Below are positions 51,339 to 61,927 of a DNA stretch of 64,000 nt, in pieces. Positions within the stretch are counted from its first letter, which is position 1. Every line of letters starts with the position of its first letter. Source of the stretch: CADEEX01 sp964577955 (lineage in GTDB: Bacteria; Acidobacteriota; Vicinamibacteria; Vicinamibacterales; CAVVIG01); assembly GCA_964577955.1 (NCBI GenBank), contig CAZOAZ010000004.1, positions 119,490 through 183,489 of the forward strand, given 5' to 3'. A program made the translations under genes and the position numbers. The notes beneath the pieces are model-generated. The model made no database searches, was not told the origin of the DNA, and worked only from the letters and a program-made list of their open reading frames with translations.

Positions 51339-52921
51339 ATGACATCGAGTACTGTGCGGCAACGGAGCCTCGATCTCGAAGGGATTGCGGCCGGCCGCGT
51401 GCAGTGGAATCTGACCGCAGCCGAGTTGTACGAAGAGGCCATTCGCCGCGGCGAAGGCATGGTCGCCGAGGGCGGGCCGTTGGTCTGCCGGACCGGCCAG
51501 CACACCGGCCGGTCGCCGAATGACAAGTTCATCGTGCGCGAGCCGTCGAGCGAGCATCTGATCGCCTGGGGTGGTCCGAATCGCCCGATCGAGCCGGGGC
51601 AGTTCGACCTGCTGCATGCCGACATGGTCCAGTCGCTCCAGGGCGCCGATCTCTACGTCCAGGACTGTTACGGCGGGGCCGACCCGCTCTATCGGCTGCC
51701 CATCCGGATCATCACCGAGAAGGCGTGGCACAGCCTGTTCTCCCGCAATCTCCTGATCGTCGACGACGGCAAGACCGGGCACGTCCCGGGGCTGACGATC
51801 ATCGGCGCCCCGAATTTCCGGGCGACCCCGGCGCGCCATGGGACCAACTCCGACGTGGTGATCGCGATCCACTTCGCGAAGCGCCTGGTCCTGATCGGCG
51901 GGACCAGCTATGCCGGTGAAATCAAGAAATCAGTGTTCAGCACGCTGAACTACCTGCTGCCGCTCAAAGACGTCCTGCCGATGCACTGCTCGGCGAACAT
52001 CGGCGCCAGCGGCGACACCGCGCTCTTCTTCGGTCTCTCGGGCACGGGGAAGACCACGCTCTCGAGCGATCCCGAGCGCGGGTTGATCGGCGACGACGAG
52101 CACGGCTGGAGCGACCGCGGCGTCTTCAACTTCGAGGGCGGCTGCTACGCGAAGACGATTCGGCTGTCGGCCGAGGCCGAGCCGCAGATCTACTCGACGA
52201 CGCGGCGCTTCGGGACCGTTTTGGAAAACGTCGTGATGGATTCCGCCACGCGCGTCCTCGATCTCGACAGCGACCGGTTCACGGAGAACACGCGGGCGGC
52301 CTATCCGATCTCGTTCATCTCGAACGCGGTGCCGTCGGGACAAGGCGGTCACCCGCACAACATCGTGATGCTCACGGCGGACGCGTTCGGCGTCCTGCCG
52401 CCGATCGCGCGGCTGACGCCGGCGGGCGCGATGTATCACTTCCTTTCGGGCTACACCGCCAAGGTTGCCGGCACCGAGAAAGGCGTGACGGAGCCGAAGG
52501 CGACGTTCAGCACGTGTTTCGGCGCGCCGTTTCTGCCGCTCGCGCCGACGCGTTACGCCGAGATGCTCGGCGCGCGGATTGCGCGGCACCACTCGCGCGT
52601 GTGGCTCGTCAACACCGGCTGGACCGGCGGCCCGTATGGCACCGGCTCGCGCATGAAGATCGGTCTCACGCGCGCGATGATTCACGCCGCGCTGTCGGGT
52701 GCGCTCGATCACGTCTCGTACCGGCGCGATCCGGTCTTCGCGCTCGACGTCCCGGTCAGCTGTCCGGGCGTTCCCAGCGAGGTCCTCGACGCCCGCAGCA
52801 CGTGGACCGACCGGGACGCGTACGACCGCCAGGCCCACCAGCTGGCGCAGATGTTCGTGACGAACTTCGCGGCGTTCAGCGCGCAGGTGTCGGCGGAGGT
52901 CCGGGCGGCGGGCCCCGCCGT

Positions 52922-52925
<4 letters not shown>
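51339..52925 (+). CDS. pckA: Phosphoenolpyruvate carboxykinase (ATP)
   Basis: 528 aa from the ATG at 51339 (MTSSTVRQ); a GTG at 51324 is not preferred because it lies before the ribosome-binding site. ATP-type PEPCK signatures: 'VCRTGQHTGRSPNDKFIVREP', 'GLSGTGKTTLSSDPERGLIGDDEHGW' and 'FNFEGGCYAKTIRL'. It converts oxaloacetate to phosphoenolpyruvate in gluconeogenesis. The stop overlaps the gatB ATG (ATGA). Confidence 0.97.
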
Positions 52926-54360
<1,435 letters not shown>

Positions 54361-54364
<4 letters not shown>

Positions 54365-55020
54365 TCGAAGCGCTTCGGTTGTCCAAGATGTATCGCCGCG
54401 GCGTCTATGCGCTGCGCGATTTCTCCTTGAGCATCCCGAAGGGTGAGTTCCTGTTCCTGACCGGTCCGAGCGGCGCGGGAAAGTCGACCCTCCTCCGGCT
54501 CCTGCTCCTCGAAGAAACGCCGACCGAAGGGCAGTTGAAGGTCGGCGGCCGCGATCTGACGAAGCTGAGCACCGCGGAGATTCAAGCCTACCGACGCACC
54601 GTCGGCTTCGTGTTCCAGGACTTCCGCCTGATCCCGCGGTTCACCGTGTTTCAGAACGTCTCGTTCGTCATGCGTGTACTGGGCGTCGGTGCCGCCGAAC
54701 AGCAGCGCCGCACGTTTCAGGTGTTGAAGTGGGTCGGCCTTCAGCATCGGATGAACGCGCAGCCGGAGGAATTGTCGGGCGGTGAGCAGCAGCGCGTGGC
54801 GATCGCCCGCGCGCTGGTCACCGAACCGCATCTCGTGCTCGCGGACGAGCCGACCGGCAATCTCGATCCGGACCTGTCGCTCGAAATCATGAATCTGTTC
54901 CGTGACATCAACGCCCGCGGGACCACCGTCATCGTGGCGACGCACGACCGCGAGATGATTCGCCGCGTGGGCCGCCGGGCCGTGATGCTCGATCGGGGCC
55001 GGGTCGTCGACATTGCCTGA
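54361..55020 (+). CDS. ftsE: Cell-division ABC ATPase FtsE
   Basis: 219 aa. Walker A GPSGAGKST, 'VGFVFQDFRLIPRFTVFQNVSFVMRVLG', signature LSGGEQQR, and Walker B 'LVLADEPTGNLDPD' fit FtsE. It works with FtsX to control peptidoglycan hydrolases at the septum. Overlaps gatB by ATGA and ftsX by 8 bp. Confidence 0.94.
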
Positions 55021-55912
55021 GATCACGTTCCGGGCTCTGCGTTACGCGGTCGACGAAGCCGCGGCCAGCCTCTGGCGGGGCCGGCAGGCCGGGCTGCTGT
55101 CGGTGCTCACGAGCACGGTCGCGCTCTTCATTCTCGGCGGCGTGCTGATGGTCACGACCAACCTGCGACAGGTGGCCGACGATTGGAGCCGGACCGCGGA
55201 AGTGTCGGTGTACCTCCACGACGAAGCCACCGCCGAGGACCGCGCCGCCGTTGAGCGCCTGCTCGCGCCCGGCCCCGTCGTCGCGAGCCATGAATTCGTT
55301 TCGAAGGCGCAGGCGCTCGAACGGTTCAAGGCGACGTTTTCGGACCTCGCGTCGACCGTGTCGACGCTCGAGAACAACCCGCTGCCGGCGTCCTTCGAAG
55401 TGCGTCTCCACCCGGACGCTCGCACTGGTTCAGGCGTGGACAATCTCGTCAGCTCGCTCCGGAGCGCTGCCGGTGTGGCCGACGTGCGCTACGACCATCA
55501 ATGGCTCGATCGGCTGCTCGGGGCGATCGGAGCCGTCCGAACGCTCGGTTTCATCCTCAGCGGTTTTCTCGTTATTACGGCAGCGCTTACCGTCGCGAAC
55601 GTCGTTCGCCTGGCGCTCCACGCACGGCGCGACGAAATCGAGATCATGCAGCTGATCGGCGCGCCGTCCGCGTTTGTGCGCGGCCCGTTTGTGGTGGAAG
55701 GCCTCTTTCAGGGCGGCATCGGTGCCGGAGCCGCGCTGATCCTCCTGGGGATCGCCTACGTCGGACTCCGCGCCCGCTATCTCGGCGCCTTGTCTGGAGC
55801 GGTCGATCTGGCCCAGATCAGGTTTCTCTCGCCCCTGCTGTCGGTGGGTCTGGTGGTCGGCGGGATGGTGGTGGGGTGCCTCGGCGGATGGCTGGCGAGC
55901 CGCCGAGCGTAA
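55013..55912 (+). CDS. ftsX: Cell-division ABC permease FtsX
   Basis: 299 aa from a TTG at 55013, inside ftsE. Layout: N-terminal membrane helix ('LSVLTSTVALFILGGVLMVTTNLRQ'), periplasmic part starting 'EVSVYLHDEATAEDRAAVERLL', then three membrane helices ('GFILSGFLVITAALTVANVVRLALHARRDEIEIMQLIGAPSAFVRGPFVVEGLFQGGIGAG'). It forms the FtsEX complex with the preceding ATPase. Confidence 0.94.
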   Translation: MPEITFRALRYAVDEAAASLWRGRQAGLLSVLTSTVALFILGGVLMVTTNLRQVADDWSRTAEVSVYLHDEATAEDRAAVERLLAPGPVVASHEFVSKAQALERFKATFSDLASTVSTLENNPLPASFEVRLHPDARTGSGVDNLVSSLRSAAGVADVRYDHQWLDRLLGAIGAVRTLGFILSGFLVITAALTVANVVRLALHARRDEIEIMQLIGAPSAFVRGPFVVEGLFQGGIGAGAALILLGIAYVGLRARYLGALSGAVDLAQIRFLSPLLSVGLVVGGMVVGCLGGWLASRRA

Positions 55913-55928
55913 TCGCCGTTACAGAATC

Positions 55929-55958
55929 TTGACACACGTTTTCAAGCGGCCATACACT
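55929..55958 (+). promoter_or_regulatory. Strong sigma-70-like promoter
   Basis: TTGACA (55929-55934), 18-bp spacer, TACACT (55953-55958). It is the best promoter match in the window. The ATG of the following small gene lies 39 bp downstream of the -10 box. Confidence 0.7.
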
Positions 55959-55997
55959 GGGATCATCGCGTCGGGCAATTCACTTCAGAGGACCTGC

Positions 55998-56282
55998 ATG
56001 CCACGCTTCGTGACCAGTTCGAGGCCGATCAGCGCGCAGCACCCGATTACCGAGTTCTACCGACAAGAGTTCGCCAGACATCATCGCTGTCTACAACAGC
56101 ACCGCCCATATTTCTCCGAGGGCGCCATCACCGATGTCGAGTCGGCCCTCGCGAGAATCATGAGCGAACTCGAGCAGCTCTGTTCGAAAGACAATGCCCC
56201 CGAAGTCGTCAGTTCCCTCCTCAGACAAATCGATGTAGTGACCGGGCTCTCCTCCTGGTCGGACACAAGACACACGCACTGA
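55998..56282 (+). CDS. Unknown 94-aa protein with own promoter
   Basis: The ATG at 55998 has AGAGGA 5 bases upstream, and a near-consensus promoter lies 39 bp before it; an open frame also extends upstream to 55929 through the promoter, which argues against that longer form. The protein (MPRFVTSSRPISAQHP...) is mostly helical, including 'ITEFYRQEFARHHRCLQQHRPYFSEGAITDVESALARIMSELEQLC', and is rich in His. No known domain was recognised. The stop (TGA) overlaps a CTG that may start the glycerate kinase. Confidence 0.65.
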   Translation: MPRFVTSSRPISAQHPITEFYRQEFARHHRCLQQHRPYFSEGAITDVESALARIMSELEQLCSKDNAPEVVSSLLRQIDVVTGLSSWSDTRHTH

Positions 56283-57568
56283 ACACCCCCTTCACAGTTC
56301 TCAGACAGCACCTCCAACACATCGTCGACTCCGCGCTCGCGGCATGCGATGCGAACGCGTTGGTGACGACCGCGCTGCAGACATCCGCACTCGAGCGCGA
56401 TCGGCCGACATGGCTCATTGCGGTCGGCAAAGCGGCTCCCGGCATGGCCCGCGCCGGCGCGCGCGTGTTCGCGGGCGCCCTGCGCGACGGCGTGACGATT
56501 GCGCCTGAAGGGCCGCACACCGACGTACCGACGGTCCAGATCGCCGGCGAACATCCCGAGCCCGGACCCGGAAGCGAGGCGGCCGGCCGGGCGGCGCTGG
56601 AGATCGCTCAGCGCGTGACCGCCGGCGGGCAACTCCTCCTGTTGGTGTCAGGCGGTGCGTCGGCGCTCATGGCGGCGCCGGCCGAGGGCATTTCGCTCGA
56701 CGAGAAGCGCGAAACGACACGCGTCCTGCTCAGGGCGGGGGCCGACATTCATGCGCTGAACACGGTGAGAAAACATCTGTCGCGGGTGAAGGGCGGCGGG
56801 CTGGCGGCATCGTGCGCCGGGCACATGTCGACGCTGGCGATTTCAGATGTGGTCGGCGACGACCTGAGCGTCATTGGATCCGGTCCTGGCGTCGCGGATC
56901 CATCGACGTTCGCTCAGGCGCTCGCGATCTGCGAACGGTTCGGCGGCCCGGACGCTTACCCGGAGCGCGTTATCGGGCGCTTGAGGGCCGGGATTCGCGG
57001 GGAGTGCCCGGAGACTCCGAAACCTGGCGACCTACGGCTGCGACGACATGTCGCCCGGGTGATCGGCGGTCGTCGCGAGGCGATGCATGGCGCGGCCCGC
57101 GGCGCGGAAGCGCGCGGCTACCGGGTCATCGTCATGGAGGATGCGATTGTCGGAGAAGCGCGCACTGCGGGCGCGGCCCACGCCGCGCGCGTGCTCGAGG
57201 ACACGTCCGGGATTGCCGGTCCGCTCTGTGTGGTCTCGAGCGGCGAGACGACCGTGACGGTTCGCGGATCGGGGCGCGGCGGACGCAATCAGGAGTTCGC
57301 GCTGGCCGCGGTCGAGATTCTCGGCCGCGCCGGCCGTTCGGCCGCTCTGGCGAGTTTCGGGACCGACGGCATCGACGGACCGACCAACGCCGCCGGGGCG
57401 ATCGTGGATACCCAGACGATGAGCCGCGCCGCCCGGGCTGGTCTTGACCCCGGCAGCTTCCTCCAGGCCAACAACTCCAACCGATTCTTTTCGGCGCTCG
57501 ACGATCTCCTGGTCACCGGACCGACCGGCACCAACGTCGGCGATGTGCAGGTAATTCTGCTAGCGTAA
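56279..57568 (+). CDS. Glycerate 2-kinase (GckA/MOFRL type)
   Basis: Up to 429 aa. The frame from CTG 56279 (overlapping the previous TGA) gives the usual N-terminal helix ('LRQHLQHIVDSALAACDANALVTTAL'), but CTG starts are rare; the first ordinary starts are TTG 56360 and GTG 56363, which would truncate it to about 400 aa. The family blocks are 'WLIAVGKAAPGMARAGARVF', 'LLLLVSGGASALMAAPAEGI', 'NTVRKHLSRVKGGGLAASC', 'ISDVVGDDLSVIGSGP' and 'VSSGETTVTVRGSGRGGRNQEFALAA'. It phosphorylates D-glycerate to 2-phosphoglycerate. Confidence 0.88.
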   Translation: MNTPFTVLRQHLQHIVDSALAACDANALVTTALQTSALERDRPTWLIAVGKAAPGMARAGARVFAGALRDGVTIAPEGPHTDVPTVQIAGEHPEPGPGSEAAGRAALEIAQRVTAGGQLLLLVSGGASALMAAPAEGISLDEKRETTRVLLRAGADIHALNTVRKHLSRVKGGGLAASCAGHMSTLAISDVVGDDLSVIGSGPGVADPSTFAQALAICERFGGPDAYPERVIGRLRAGIRGECPETPKPGDLRLRRHVARVIGGRREAMHGAARGAEARGYRVIVMEDAIVGEARTAGAAHAARVLEDTSGIAGPLCVVSSGETTVTVRGSGRGGRNQEFALAAVEILGRAGRSAALASFGTDGIDGPTNAAGAIVDTQTMSRAARAGLDPGSFLQANNSNRFFSALDDLLVTGPTGTNVGDVQVILLA

Positions 57569-57575
57569 CCACTGA

Positions 57576-59831
57576 ATGTTGTCCCGTGATCATGTGCTGG
57601 CGCAGATGCGCGAGCGGGTCCATCACCCCGCTGGCACCCGTGAGCTCCTTCAACTGCTGAAAATTCCCCGCGAAGAGCGGGCGACGTTCCGGCGCCATCT
57701 CAAGGCGCTCGTGGCGTCCGGTGACTTGATTCAGATCCGCGGCGAGCGTTTTGGCCTGCCGGAGAAGATGGATCTGCATGTCGGACGGCTGGAAACCCAT
57801 CCCGCCGGATACGGCTTCGTCATTCCCGAACGCCCGCTCGACAACGGCGGCGACATCTACGTTCCGGGACCGCAACTCGGCGAAGCGATGCACGGCGACC
57901 GGGTCCTGGCGCGGATCGAACGCGTGAAAGACGGCGGGCGCGTCGAGGGACGCGTGATCCGGATCCTCGAGCGCCGCCAGACCTGGCTGGTCGGCCGCTA
58001 CGACCGCGACGAATCGGGCATGGCCTTCGTGGTGCCGTTCGATCGGCGCGTGCTGATGGACATCTTCATCCCCGCCGGTCACGAGGGCGGAGCGTCTCCG
58101 GGCGAGATGGTCACCGTCGAGCTGACGCGATTTCCAACCGCGTCGCGCGGCGCGTCCGGCCGGATCGCCGAAGTCCTCGGCGACATCGATGCTCCAGGCG
58201 TCGACACCGAGATCATCATTCGCAAATACGGCATCCCGGACGCCCACAGTCCGGAGTCAATCGCCGAAGCGCTGCGCCTTGGCGGCGCCGTCGCCGAGCG
58301 CGACATTCGCGGTCGCAGTGACTTCAGGAGTCTCCTGACGGTCACCATCGACGGCGAGCATGCCCGCGACTTCGACGACGCGATTACCCTCGAGAAGCTG
58401 CCGAACGGCCATTTCTGGCTGGGCGTGCACATCGCCGACGTGTCGCACTACGTCGAAGAGGGGAGCGCGCTCGATCGCGAGGCCTACGAGCGCGGCACGT
58501 CGGTCTATTTTCCGGAACGCGCCGTCCACATGTTCCCGTCGGAGCTCTCGACCGGCTTGTGCAGCCTGAACCCGCGCGTCGATCGGCTCGTCCAGTCGTG
58601 CTTCATGGAAGTCGATCGCCACGGGACGGTCGTGCGTTCGGAATTCCATGACGGAGTGATCAACAGCAACGAACGGATGACCTACACCGACGTGAACGGC
58701 ATCCTCACCAACCGTGACCCGGAACTGCTGCAGCGCTACGCGCCGCTCGTGCCGTTCTTCGAGTCGATGCAGGAACTTTTTCGCATCCTCAACGATGCCC
58801 GCCGCCGGCGGGGTTCCATCGACTTCGACTTGAACGAGGCCGAAGTCATCGTCGACGCGGGCGGCGTGGTCGAAGCGATCATTGCGCTTCAAAGAAACGT
58901 CGCCCACCGCCTGATCGAAGAGTTCATGCTGCTGGCGAACGAAACGGTGGCGTCGTATCTCGATGCCCAGGCCGCCCCCGCCCTGTACCGCGTCCACGAA
59001 GAGCCCGACGTCCTGAAGGTCTCGAAGTTCGAGGATTTCATCGTCGGTTTCGGCTACAGCCTGGGCGCGCCGCTGACGGCGCTCAGGCCGCGGCACTTTC
59101 AGAAGGTGATCGAGCGCATTCAGGGCAAGCCCGAAGAAAAGCCGATCGCGCTGCTGATGCTTCGTACGATGCAGAAGGCGCGCTACGCGCCGGACAACCT
59201 CGGACACTTCGGTCTAGCCTCAGCGAGCTACACGCACTTCACGTCACCGATTCGCCGTTATCCGGACCTGGTCGTGCACCGCGCGCTCCGGGCGGCGCGT
59301 CACGGCGCGTTGACTGACGAACAGCGCGAAGCCTGGACCGAGGATTTGCCGGAGACCGCACGACACGCCTCGGAGATGGAGCGCCGCGCCGACGACGCCG
59401 AACGCGAGCTCCTGCAATGGAAGAAAGTGAAGTTCATGGCCGACAAGGTCGGCGACGAGTTCGAGGCCTACATCGTCGGTGTCGCCGCGTTCGGGCTGTT
59501 CACGGAGCTGATCGAGCACTACGTCGAAGGGCTGGTCCACGTCTCGACGATGGCGGACGACTATTACCGGTTCGTGGAAGCCGCGCACATGCTGCGCGGC
59601 GAGAACACGCAGAAGACCTACCGGCTTGGTGACAAGGTCACCGTGCAGGTGATCCGCGTGAACATGGATGTCCGCCAGATCGATCTTGGGCTGGTGGAAA
59701 TTCTGGAGCGAGTTCGCGAAGGGGAACGAGGCGCGCGGCGATCGAAGGCGCGGCCGAAGCACGAACGCCCGCGCCACAAGCAGCGGCCTGGCCGGCGCGA
59801 GCGGGAGAATCGAAAAGGAAAGCGGCGCTAG
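57576..59831 (+). CDS. rnr: Ribonuclease R
   Basis: 751 aa, within the RNase II/R range. It has an N-terminal winged-helix region ('GTRELLQLLKIPREERATFRRHLKALVASGDL'), cold-shock domains, and the catalytic core with metal-binding aspartates in 'TIDGEHARDFDDAITLEKL' and 'LGVHIADVSHYVEEGSALDREAYERGTSVYFPERAVHMFP'. An S1 domain ends the fold ('GDEFEAYIVGVAAFGLFTELIEHYVEGLVHVSTM') and a very basic tail follows (residues about 715-751). It degrades structured RNA. The gene starts 7 bp after the glycerate kinase. Confidence 0.96.
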   Translation: MLSRDHVLAQMRERVHHPAGTRELLQLLKIPREERATFRRHLKALVASGDLIQIRGERFGLPEKMDLHVGRLETHPAGYGFVIPERPLDNGGDIYVPGPQLGEAMHGDRVLARIERVKDGGRVEGRVIRILERRQTWLVGRYDRDESGMAFVVPFDRRVLMDIFIPAGHEGGASPGEMVTVELTRFPTASRGASGRIAEVLGDIDAPGVDTEIIIRKYGIPDAHSPESIAEALRLGGAVAERDIRGRSDFRSLLTVTIDGEHARDFDDAITLEKLPNGHFWLGVHIADVSHYVEEGSALDREAYERGTSVYFPERAVHMFPSELSTGLCSLNPRVDRLVQSCFMEVDRHGTVVRSEFHDGVINSNERMTYTDVNGILTNRDPELLQRYAPLVPFFESMQELFRILNDARRRRGSIDFDLNEAEVIVDAGGVVEAIIALQRNVAHRLIEEFMLLANETVASYLDAQAAPALYRVHEEPDVLKVSKFEDFIVGFGYSLGAPLTALRPRHFQKVIERIQGKPEEKPIALLMLRTMQKARYAPDNLGHFGLASASYTHFTSPIRRYPDLVVHRALRAARHGALTDEQREAWTEDLPETARHASEMERRADDAERELLQWKKVKFMADKVGDEFEAYIVGVAAFGLFTELIEHYVEGLVHVSTMADDYYRFVEAAHMLRGENTQKTYRLGDKVTVQVIRVNMDVRQIDLGLVEILERVREGERGARRSKARPKHERPRHKQRPGRRERENRKGKRR

Positions 59832-59838
59832 CGCGCGG

Positions 59839-59985
59839 CTATTCCTTGGACTCCTTCATGCCGTCCTTGAAGTTCTTGATCGCGCTGCCAATCCCACGTC
59901 CCAGTCCGGGCAACCGGTTCGCCCCGAAGACCACGACGATGATGAGCAGGATGATAATGAGTTCCGGCAGTCCGATCTTTCCCAT
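59839..59985 (-). CDS. tatA: Sec-independent translocase protein TatA
   Basis: A 48-aa ORF missed by length cutoffs, ATG at 59983-59985. An N-terminal membrane helix (LIIILLIIVVVFGANRLPGLGRG, residues 9-31) is followed by the family hallmark FGANRLPGLGRGIGSAIKNFK, and a short acidic/basic tail. GAGGAG stands before the start. This is a minimal TatA/TatE; tatB and tatC are not in the window. It is convergent with rnr, 7 bp from its stop. Confidence 0.92.
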   Translation of the reverse strand: MGKIGLPELIIILLIIVVVFGANRLPGLGRGIGSAIKNFKDGMKESKE

Positions 59986-60053
59986 GGGGGTACTCCTCTA
60001 GAGGCCCGATTGTACCACCGGGCGAGGGCCGGCCGTCGTTATTGTCTTCTTTA

Positions 60054-61214
60054 TCAGTGGTTTCGGAGCCACCGCCAGGCCAGCCCGAGTTCGAACGTCC
60101 GCGCCAGCCGCCATTTGAGGTCTTTGTAGCCCTGAGTTCCCGCAACCAGGTCTGCCATCACGGCCCGTACGCGCGGGCTCGCTCCCAACGCATCCATCAG
60201 CAGGCGTGTGAACCGCGGCCGGAAGAATCCGGCCTTGAAACGTGCGGCGCGGGCCAACTCGGCGCCAATTTCATCGCGCACGGCCTGTTGGTACTGGGTA
60301 AACGGATCGCCCACGCCGTTCAACGCGGCCACGGCGAATTGGGCTGACTGCAAGGCGAAGAAGATCCCTTCGCGGGTGATCGGATCGACAAGGCCCGCGG
60401 CGTCGCCGACGGTGAGCCAGCCAGGACCGGCAATCGCGGTCCGGGAGAAGTCCGCGGCCGGCAGGGACGGGATTGGCCACGAATAGGGTTCGAGCCGGGC
60501 CCCTTCGGCAATGCCGGTGCGCCGTATCCACGCAGAGAGCGTTGAGCGCAATTGCTCCACCGGCACGCCGCTGTCTGCCTGCGCGCAGATGCCGATGGCG
60601 AGATGGTCGGGACGGGGAAAGGACCAGATGTAGCCGGGCGGATCCTGCGTGAGTTCGATGACGATCTCGTCGCTGCTGATGCCGTGGGCAAAGAATCCCG
60701 TTGCCACCGAGAGCTGCTGTCGTGTGAACGGCGCGGCCAGGCGACGGCGGACCAGGCTGTTGGCGCCGTCGGCGCCGACCACGACGTCGGCGGCGATCGG
60801 CGAGCCTTGTGCCGTCGTCAGTCGGTATCCCGGCCCGTTGCGTTCGAGGTCCAGGACGCGGGTTGACACGATCGTCGCGCCCGCCCGGCGCGCCGCGTCG
60901 AGCAGCGCGCCGTCGAAGGCGCGGCGACTGGCCACGACGAGGGCCCCATGGGGCGCCGCCAGCGGAACGTCCGCGGAGCGGTGACGCGCCGTGTCCGTGA
61001 AGCGCGCGCGGACAATGCGGACCGCGGCGAAGCTGTCTACGGCGACCGCTCCGGAGACGAGAGCCAGGGCGCGTCCGGTGACGCCGCCGCCGCACGGCTT
61101 CTCGCGCGGATGCGACGGATCGATGAGCGCCACGCGCGCGCCGCGCGCCGCCAGCCGCGCCGCCGTCCAGGATCCGCTCGGTCCCGCGCCGACAATCGCC
61201 ACGTCAAATTTCAT
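60054..61214 (-). CDS. FAD-dependent oxidoreductase, geranylgeranyl-reductase type
   Basis: 386 aa from the ATG at 61212-61214 (MKFDVAIVGAGPSGSW); a GTG two codons upstream is an alternative. FAD-binding GAGPSGS at the N-terminus, 'VGADGANSLVRRRL', and the C-terminal 'TVGDAAGLVDPITREGIFFALQSAQ' match the GGR family, which reduces isoprenoid double bonds or acts as a general flavoprotein monooxygenase-like enzyme. IspH (isoprenoid supply) is encoded 11 kb away, not adjacent. Confidence 0.87.
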   Translation of the reverse strand: MKFDVAIVGAGPSGSWTAARLAARGARVALIDPSHPREKPCGGGVTGRALALVSGAVAVDSFAAVRIVRARFTDTARHRSADVPLAAPHGALVVASRRAFDGALLDAARRAGATIVSTRVLDLERNGPGYRLTTAQGSPIAADVVVGADGANSLVRRRLAAPFTRQQLSVATGFFAHGISSDEIVIELTQDPPGYIWSFPRPDHLAIGICAQADSGVPVEQLRSTLSAWIRRTGIAEGARLEPYSWPIPSLPAADFSRTAIAGPGWLTVGDAAGLVDPITREGIFFALQSAQFAVAALNGVGDPFTQYQQAVRDEIGAELARAARFKAGFFRPRFTRLLMDALGASPRVRAVMADLVAGTQGYKDLKWRLARTFELGLAWRWLRNH

Positions 61215-61219
61215 CAGCA

Positions 61220-61289
61220 CCTAGCACCCAGCACCTAGCACCCAGCACCTGCACCCTGCACGGTGCACGCCGCACTTCGCACTTCGCAC
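61220..61289. repeat. Degenerate 7-bp tandem array (10 units)
   Basis: Units CCTAGCA, CCCAGCA, CCTAGCA, CCCAGCA, CCTGCAC, CCTGCAC, GGTGCAC, GCCGCAC, TTCGCAC and TTCGCAC. On the minus strand the first units read TGCTAGG/TGCTGGG, the same consensus as the arrays at 11751 and 13144. It sits directly behind the start codon of the flavoprotein gene, inside its presumed promoter region. Confidence 0.85.
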
Positions 61290-61312
61290 CCTTCTGCGTT
61301 AGATTAAGCGTC

Positions 61313-61771
61313 ATGGTTGACGTAGACGCGGGGCGATTCACGGTCGGTGTGTTTCAGAACGTGGCGTGGGCCGAAAAAGGGATTGAGGCGTTGCGGCGCA
61401 TTGGCTTGCCTGCCGAAGCATTGTCGATCATCGCGAAGGACAGTCCCGATGTCGCCGCGCTGATCGAGAAAACGCTGGGCGGCGCCGGCACGCGTCTCGA
61501 ACTGAGTGGCACCGGAGCCGCCCTCGCCCGCGGGCCGATTGTGGCCGCCCTCCAGGGCGCGAGCCACGACCTGCCGAAGCTCGGGCTCTCGGGCACCATG
61601 CGGCGTGTCGGTTTTCAGCCGCACGATGGTCGGATTTTCGAGGCGCTGGCCACGCGTGGCGGTGTAATGGTCGCCATCCACAGCGAGCCGCGAGCCGCCG
61701 ACTCGTTGGCCATTCTGCACTCCTATGGCGCGGGAAACGCTGCCATCGGTGCGTGGACGGGACGCGTCTAA
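61313..61771 (+). CDS. Small protein with general-stress-type domain
   Basis: 152 aa. The N-terminal pattern 'FTVGVFQNVAWAEKGIEALRRIGLPAEALSIIAKDSPDVAALI' resembles the YflT/general stress protein 17M fold, and the C-terminal 'GGVMVAIHSEPRAADSLAILHSYGAGNAAIGAW' the matching last strand-helix. No glycine-zipper membrane part is present between them. Function unknown. Confidence 0.7.
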   Translation: MVDVDAGRFTVGVFQNVAWAEKGIEALRRIGLPAEALSIIAKDSPDVAALIEKTLGGAGTRLELSGTGAALARGPIVAALQGASHDLPKLGLSGTMRRVGFQPHDGRIFEALATRGGVMVAIHSEPRAADSLAILHSYGAGNAAIGAWTGRV

Positions 61772-61927
61772 CGGAAAGCCTTTCGGAAGAGGACAGCCGC
61801 CAACTATCGTCCAGCCGATCTCGTCCTAATATCACGCGGCGCCGTTTGAGGCACCTCTTTTGCAGTTGCGGCTGTCACAGCCGTGCGCCAGAATGAGGAC
61901 AGCGCTCGGAACCGGTTTCCGCTTCCC

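Noticed and set aside
55929..56282. The 117-codon version of the small gene starting at 55929
   Set aside because: Its first codons would be the promoter itself (TTGACA), and the ATG at 55998 has a proper ribosome-binding site.
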